In this document: positions 59,207-64,000 of the stretch, piece by piece
Position numbering within the stretch: position 1 is the first letter of the stretch
How the letters are laid out: each line of letters starts with the position of its first letter
Source of the DNA: Flavobacterium nitrogenifigens
GTDB taxonomy: Bacteria > Bacteroidota > Bacteroidia > Flavobacteriales > Flavobacteriaceae
NCBI RefSeq assembly: GCF_003254565.1
Contig: NZ_QJRI01000180.1
Location: 62,001-126,000, forward strand
Length of the DNA: 64,000 bases
Direction of reading: 5' to 3'
The notes under the pieces: model-generated
Seen by the model: only the letters and a program-made list of their open reading frames with translations
Databases searched by the model: none
Told to the model about the DNA's origin: nothing
Made by a program: the position numbers and the translations under genes

Positions 59207-62200
59207 TTAGTTTTTCTCAATCCATTTTCTGGCATTAACAAAAGCTTCGTGCCAAGGCGTAACCTCGTCATTTCTGTCTTTTGGATAATGCGCCCAGTTC
59301 CATTGGAAAGTCGAACGCTCAATGTGAGGCATCATCACCAAATGTCTTCCCGTTTTGTCACACATCATTGCTGTGTTGTAATCAGAACCGTTAGGGTTTG
59401 CAGGATAACCTTCGTAAGCATATTTAGAAACAATGTTGTATTGATCTTCTGAATAAGGCAATTTGAATTTACCTTCTCCGTGAGAAACCCAAACTCCTAA
59501 AGTGCTTCCAGACAAAGTAGATAACATCACAGAGTTATTTTCCTGAACCGTTACAGAAGTAAAGATACTTTCGTGTTTCTGGCTTTCGTTATGGTGCATT
59601 TTTCCGTGAACTTCATGTTCTGGATTAATAACTTCCAATTCCATAAACAATTGGCAACCGTTACAGATTCCAACAGATAAAGTATCTTCTCTTTTGAAGA
59701 AATTATCTAAAGCTGTTTTTGCTTTTTCGTTATATAAGAAAGCTCCAGCCCAACCTTTAGCAGAACCTAAAACGTCAGAGTTAGAGAATCCTCCAACAGC
59801 ACCAATAAACTGGATATCTTCAAGTGTTTCACGACCAGAAATTAAATCCGTCATGTGAACGTCTTTTACGTCAAAACCTGCCAAGTACATTGCGTTTGCC
59901 ATTTCACGCTCAGAATTACTTCCTTTTTCACGAATAATAGCTGCTTTTGGTCTTGGTTTAGAATTGTCGATTTCTGGTTTTTTTCCTGTAAAATGTGTTG
60001 GGAAAGTATAATTTAAAACCTGATTTTTATAGTTTTCAAAACGTGCCTGAGCTCTTCCGTTTTTAGACTGTTTTTGATCTAATAAATAAGAAGTCTCAAA
60101 CCAAGTATCTCTGTAAGTTGGAATATCTAATTTCCAATTTCCAACTTCTAAAGTAGCTGTAGAAGTTACAGAACCAATTTTGAAGAATTCAATATTATTA
60201 GCTTTTAATTTAGCTTCAACAGCTACATCTGATTTTGCTTGGAAAACAATTCCGATGTTTTCTGCAAAAAGGATTTTCAATAAATCTTTTTCTGCGAAAG
60301 CACTAAAATCAATTTTTGCTCCAAGATTTACATCAGCAAAACACAATTCTAATAAAGTAGTGATTAAACCACCGCTTCCGATATCGTGACCTGCTAAGAT
60401 TTGGCTTTCGCCGATTAATTCCTGAATGGTATTAAATGCATTTTTGAAGAAAGAAGCATCTTTAATTGTAGAAGTTTCGTTTCCAATTGTATTTCTGATT
60501 TGCGCAAAAGATGAACCTCCTAATTTGAAAGCATCTTGAGACAAATTGATATAGTAAATAGAATCTCCGTTTTTCTGTAAAACAGGCTCAACCACTTTTC
60601 TAATATCTGTACAGTTTCCAGCAGCTGAAATAATAACCGTTCCTGGCGCAATTACTTCGTCATTTGGATATTTTTGTTTCATTGAAAGTGAATCTTTTCC
60701 TGTCGGAATATTGATTCCCAATTCAATTGCAAAATCTGAACATCCTTGTACAGCTTCGTATAAACGAGCGTCTTCACCTTCGTTTTTACAAGCCCACATC
60801 CAGTTTGCAGATAATGAAATTCCTTTCAACTGATCTTTAATTGGAGCCCAGATAATGTTTGATAATGATTCTGCAATAGCATTTCTACTTCCCGCAACCG
60901 GATCAATCAAAGCTGCGATAGGAGCGTGCCCGATAGATGTTGCAATACCTTCTTTTCCTAAATAATCTAGAGCCATAACTCCAACATTATTTAAAGGTAA
61001 TTGTAACGGACCAGCATTTTGCTGTTTAGCTACTTTTCCTCCAACGCAACGGTCCACTTTGTTTGTTAACCAGTCTTTTGAAGCAACAGCTTCTAAACGT
61101 AAAACGTCTTTTAAATAGCTTTCGAAGTCATTTGCTGAATAAGCAACATCAGCATATTTTCTGTCAACCGTTTTATCTGTCATAACCGTTTTTGGAGAGC
61201 TTCCGAAGAAATCTTCTAAAGCATAATCCATCGGTTTTGAACCATTTGTTTTAGATTCGAATGTAAAACGGTGATCTCCCGTTACATCTCCAACCTGATA
61301 CATTGGAGAACGCTCTCTGTCGGCGATTCTTTGTAATGTATCAATATCTTTTTGACCAATAACCAATCCCATTCTTTCTTGAGATTCGTTACCGATAATT
61401 TCTTTTGCAGAAAGTGTTGGGTCTCCAACAGGCAATTTATCCAAATCGATTAAACCTCCAGTTTCTTCCACCAATTCAGAAAGACAGTTTAAGTGTCCTC
61501 CAGCTCCGTGATCGTGAATAGAAACAATTGGGTTATTGTCGCTTTCCACCAAACCACGAATCGCGTTTGCAGCACGTTTTTGCATTTCAGGGTTTGAACG
61601 CTGAATCGCATTTAATTCGATTCCTGAACCGAAAGCTCCTGTATCTGCAGAAGAAACTGCAGCACCACCCATTCCGATTCTATAATTTTCTCCACCAAGA
61701 ATTACAATTTTATCGCCTTCTTGTGGTTTCTTTTTGATTGATTGATCCAGTTTTCCGTATCCAATTCCTCCCGCCTGCATGATTACTTTATCGTAACCAA
61801 TTTTACGGTTTTCTTCTTCGTGTTCGAAAGTTAAAACAGAACCTGTAATAAGTGGCTGACCAAATTTATTTCCGAAATCAGAAGCTCCATTTGAAGCTTT
61901 GATCAAGATATCCATTGGTGTTTGGTACAACCATTTTCTTTCTTCAACTGCATTTTCCCATTTTCTGTCTTCTTTCAAACGAGAGTAAGAAGTCATGTAA
62001 ACCGCAGTTCCAGCTAATGGTAAAGATCCTTGACCTCCAGCTAAACGGTCACGAATTTCTCCTCCAGATCCTGTTGCAGCTCCGTTGAAAGGCTCAACTG
62101 TTGTTGGGAAATTGTGAGTTTCGGCTTTTAATGAGATAACCGAATCAAATTCTTTTATTTCGTAAAAATCAGGTTTATCAGCCGATTTTGGTGCAAACTG

Positions 62201-62860
62201 CTGCACTTTTGGTCCTTTTACAAAAGCAACGTTGTCTTTGTAAGCAGACACAATATCGTTAGGATTTTCCTGAGATGTTTTTTTGATTAATTTGAAAAGA
62301 GAAGTTTCTTTTTCTTCGCCATCGATAACAAAAGTTCCGTTGAAAATTTTGTGACGGCAGTGCTCTGAGTTTGCTTGTGAGAAAGCAAAAATTTCAGAAT
62401 CAGTTAATTTTCTTCCTAGTTTAGTCGAAAGATTGTTTAAATACTCAACTTCTTCTTCGCTTAAAGCTAAACCTTCCACTTTGTTATAAGCAGCAATATC
62501 ATCAATTTCCAAAATTGGTTCCGGCTGAATGTTGATAGTGAAGATTTCTTGATCTAATTCGTTGAATTTTTGAGAAAGCATTGGGTCAAAATCAGTGAAA
62601 TCTTCCGTTGCAGGATGAAATTCTTCGATTCTGATAATGCCAGAAATCCCCATGTTTTGAGTAATTTCTACAGCATTTGTACTCCAAGGTGTAATCATAG
62701 TAGCGCGAGGACCAACAAAGAAACCTGTCAATGCAGATTTTTCGATCTTACTTGCGTCGGCAAAAAGCCAGTTTAATTTTGAAATGTCTTGAGCTGAAAT
62801 TTCGTTTTGCGTTTGTACGGCAAAAACAGTTTTGCTTTGGTTTTCAAAGAAATGGATCAT
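59207..62860 (-). CDS. purL: Phosphoribosylformylglycinamidine synthase (large, fused form)
   Basis: 1217 residues, slightly short of the E. coli length (about 1295) but with all domains: N-terminal PurS-like part, linker, two AIRS-type ATPase halves (FAFSQANSEHCRHKIFNG; LKAETHNFPTTVEPFNGAATGSGGEIRD; PTGKDSLSMKQ) and a C-terminal class I glutamine amidotransferase (GICNGCQLFMELE with the nucleophile Cys; MMPHIERS with the His). It converts FGAR, ATP and glutamine to FGAM in purine synthesis. A promoter with both elements lies at 62886-62917 and a terminator at 59157-59188, so the gene stands alone. Confidence 0.96.
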   Translation of the reverse strand: MIHFFENQSKTVFAVQTQNEISAQDISKLNWLFADASKIEKSALTGFFVGPRATMITPWSTNAVEITQNMGISGIIRIEEFHPATEDFTDFDPMLSQKFNELDQEIFTINIQPEPILEIDDIAAYNKVEGLALSEEEVEYLNNLSTKLGRKLTDSEIFAFSQANSEHCRHKIFNGTFVIDGEEKETSLFKLIKKTSQENPNDIVSAYKDNVAFVKGPKVQQFAPKSADKPDFYEIKEFDSVISLKAETHNFPTTVEPFNGAATGSGGEIRDRLAGGQGSLPLAGTAVYMTSYSRLKEDRKWENAVEERKWLYQTPMDILIKASNGASDFGNKFGQPLITGSVLTFEHEEENRKIGYDKVIMQAGGIGYGKLDQSIKKKPQEGDKIVILGGENYRIGMGGAAVSSADTGAFGSGIELNAIQRSNPEMQKRAANAIRGLVESDNNPIVSIHDHGAGGHLNCLSELVEETGGLIDLDKLPVGDPTLSAKEIIGNESQERMGLVIGQKDIDTLQRIADRERSPMYQVGDVTGDHRFTFESKTNGSKPMDYALEDFFGSSPKTVMTDKTVDRKYADVAYSANDFESYLKDVLRLEAVASKDWLTNKVDRCVGGKVAKQQNAGPLQLPLNNVGVMALDYLGKEGIATSIGHAPIAALIDPVAGSRNAIAESLSNIIWAPIKDQLKGISLSANWMWACKNEGEDARLYEAVQGCSDFAIELGINIPTGKDSLSMKQKYPNDEVIAPGTVIISAAGNCTDIRKVVEPVLQKNGDSIYYINLSQDAFKLGGSSFAQIRNTIGNETSTIKDASFFKNAFNTIQELIGESQILAGHDIGSGGLITTLLELCFADVNLGAKIDFSAFAEKDLLKILFAENIGIVFQAKSDVAVEAKLKANNIEFFKIGSVTSTATLEVGNWKLDIPTYRDTWFETSYLLDQKQSKNGRAQARFENYKNQVLNYTFPTHFTGKKPEIDNSKPRPKAAIIREKGSNSEREMANAMYLAGFDVKDVHMTDLISGRETLEDIQFIGAVGGFSNSDVLGSAKGWAGAFLYNEKAKTALDNFFKREDTLSVGICNGCQLFMELEVINPEHEVHGKMHHNESQKHESIFTSVTVQENNSVMLSTLSGSTLGVWVSHGEGKFKLPYSEDQYNIVSKYAYEGYPANPNGSDYNTAMMCDKTGRHLVMMPHIERSTFQWNWAHYPKDRNDEVTPWHEAFVNARKWIEKN

Positions 62861-62885
62861 TTGTGTAGTTTGTTGTATTGAGCTG

Positions 62886-62917
62886 CAAATTTAATGTAAA
62901 TAAATAGTAAGCGCAAA
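62886..62917 (-). promoter_or_regulatory. purL promoter
   Basis: On the minus strand TTTG (62917-62914), 20 bases, TAAATTTG (62893-62886), 25 bases before the ATG. One of the best promoter matches in the window. The rest of the 386-base gap to the next gene (62918-63195) holds nothing I can support. Confidence 0.7.
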
Positions 62918-63195
62918 TTTGAAAACCATCTCTTTTCAAAAAAAATGAAATTGCTTTTTTCTTGCATTTTTTCTACCAAAAAGACGCAATATCAAGAGGT
63001 TTCGGTCTATGAGAAAATTTAAAGATTTAGTAATTTTTCTTTTTTGATATGTTCTGTAATATTAAACTTTTAGAAAGGAAAAAGTGAAAATTGAAATGAT
63101 GCAATTTTGGTGTTTATACGTGGGCAGATCTGCAAAATTTACGAAACGCAGAAAGTGATAAAAAATACGTTTCTAAAGAAAAATCTTTCACAGAT

Positions 63196-63226
63196 AATGA
63201 AAAAAGCGGCAATTTGCCGCTTTTTT
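63196..63226. terminator. Terminator of the type IX-secreted protein gene
   Basis: AAAAAGCGGCAA/TTGCCGCTTTTT perfect stem with flanking A and T tracts, 21 bases beyond the minus-strand stop at 63247. Confidence 0.88.
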
Positions 63227-63246
63227 GGTTGATGAAAATCTAATTT

Positions 63247-64000
63247 TTAATTAATAATAACCTTTTTAAAAGCTGTTTTTTCTCCTTTTATAATTTTAAT
63301 AATATAGATTCCCGTTGGAAGATTATGTACAGAAACTTCTGGAGAAGTTGTGTTTTGTTGTTCGAAAACTTTCTGACCAGAGAATGAGAAAATTTCAATA
63401 GAATAAGGGCTATTTACAATACCTGGCTGAATATTGAAATTTCCATTAGACGGATTTGGGTAAATTGCAATTTCGTCTGCAATGACTTCTTCTTCGATTT
63501 CAGGAGTCTGAACCATTTTGCTAGCTAAGTTGTTGCAAGTATCTTGAGAATACGAATCCCATTGTGCGCTTAAATTGAATGTTGTGCTCGGAGAAGTCAC
63601 AGTCGATTTTCTTCTTAAAGTAACATCGATGGCAAAATTGGCTGTTCCACCATTAAAAGTTCCAATGATATCAATTAAAACACCGTTTTTAAATAAACCT
63701 ACAGCATCATTTCCGTTAAAAGTCAGTTCGGTTGCTGTGGTCGAAATATTGGCCGCGCTTGTAGAGAAACAGCTTGATGACATAGAACTGTTTACAATTA
63801 CAAATTTGCTTCCAGTTGTTAAAGTTCCGCTTAGAGCCAATCCAGTGCTCCAAGAACCAGCACCGTTTGTTTGTTTTTTGATTGTATACGCAGACAGATT
63901 AACAGAAGCTCCAGTATTGTTTGCAATTTCTAAAGCTTTGTTGTTTCCAGAACCTTCAATATATTCAGAGAAAAGAAGATCGGTTGCGGTTCCTGTTCCA
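63247..64000 (-). CDS. Lamin-tail-domain protein with a type IX secretion sorting signal, N-terminus cut off
   Basis: The minus-strand frame is open from the window edge at 64000 to the stop at 63247 (about 250 codons). The visible part begins in a lamin-tail domain (LLFSEYIEGSGNNKALEIAN; NGNDAVGLFKNGVLIDIIG). It ends in a type A sorting domain (EIAIYPNPSNGNFNIQPG; YSIEIFSFSGQKVFEQQ; LPTGIYIIKIIKGEKTAFKKVIIN). Such proteins, often extracellular nucleases or adhesins, cross the outer membrane by the type IX system and are cell-surface bound or released. What lies N-terminal is outside the window. Confidence 0.85.
   Translation of the reverse strand, partial: GTGTATDLLFSEYIEGSGNNKALEIANNTGASVNLSAYTIKKQTNGAGSWSTGLALSGTLTTGSKFVIVNSSMSSSCFSTSAANISTTATELTFNGNDAVGLFKNGVLIDIIGTFNGGTANFAIDVTLRRKSTVTSPSTTFNLSAQWDSYSQDTCNNLASKMVQTPEIEEEVIADEIAIYPNPSNGNFNIQPGIVNSPYSIEIFSFSGQKVFEQQNTTSPEVSVHNLPTGIYIIKIIKGEKTAFKKVIIN

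Noticed and set aside
62945..63016. A 23-codon frame MKLLFSCIFSTKKTQYQEVS between purL and the sorting-signal gene
   Set aside because: No promoter, no terminator and no resemblance to the two supported micropeptides.

Overview
The window looks like chromosome from a member of the Bacteroidota, most probably a Flavobacterium. The evidence is the low GC content, promoters of the Bacteroidetes type (TTTG, about 20 bases, then TAnnTTTG), A-rich leaders without clear Shine-Dalgarno sites, a type IX secretion C-terminal signal in the last gene, and families typical of flavobacteria (LETM1-related protein, DUF4251, OMP_b-brl TonB receptor, fused 3-hydroxyacyl-CoA dehydrogenase). The genus is an inference from gene content; no rRNA gene is present.

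Region 1 (1-30.1 kb) is mostly housekeeping: an rRNA cytosine methyltransferase (partial), Kup potassium uptake, a lipoprotein, an ECF sigma factor operon, ilvE, a MnmD-type methyltransferase, divergent oxyR/dps, a SulP transporter followed by a beta-carbonic anhydrase, a Cu/Zn superoxide dismutase, envelope proteins, a GH18 chitinase and a MarR-controlled beta-oxidation operon. A four-helix-bundle gene of the 23S-intervening-sequence type sits inside that operon between inverted repeats.

Region 2 (28.9-53 kb) is the unusual part, an RNA-surveillance and RNA-repair neighbourhood. A WYL-domain regulator and an HD-domain protein are divergent from a Ro60/TROVE gene. Ro60 is followed by a tandem array of five Y-RNA-like units, one with a circularly permuted tRNA-like module, then RtcB RNA ligase and a TatD nuclease. 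After an AT-rich four-gene cassette (dual-GHKL ATPase, receiver protein, unknown protein, Eco57I-type DNA methyltransferase) come a strongly structured RNA, small unknown proteins, a 1688-residue DUF4132 protein and two tiny peptide genes with their own promoters and terminators. Next is a roughly 500-nt non-coding RNA containing permuted tRNA-like modules, including an intact Phe-type (GAA) anticodon arm, then a slipin/SPFH protein and an ERI1-like DEDDh exonuclease. The Ro60 gene, the Y-RNA array and the tRNA-mimic RNA share a palindromic element (arms TACTGCGCA/TGCGCAGTA) centred exactly 20 bases upstream of the -7 box, so they look like one regulon. The WYL protein is the obvious candidate regulator.

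Region 3 (53-64 kb) returns to ordinary genes: a PhyH-family dioxygenase, a long-chain acyl-CoA ligase, a small secreted protein, a TonB-dependent receptor, PurL, and the C-terminal part of a secreted lamin-tail-domain protein that runs off the end. Flavobacterial REP-like palindromes are scattered through the intergenic regions and are densest around rtcB.
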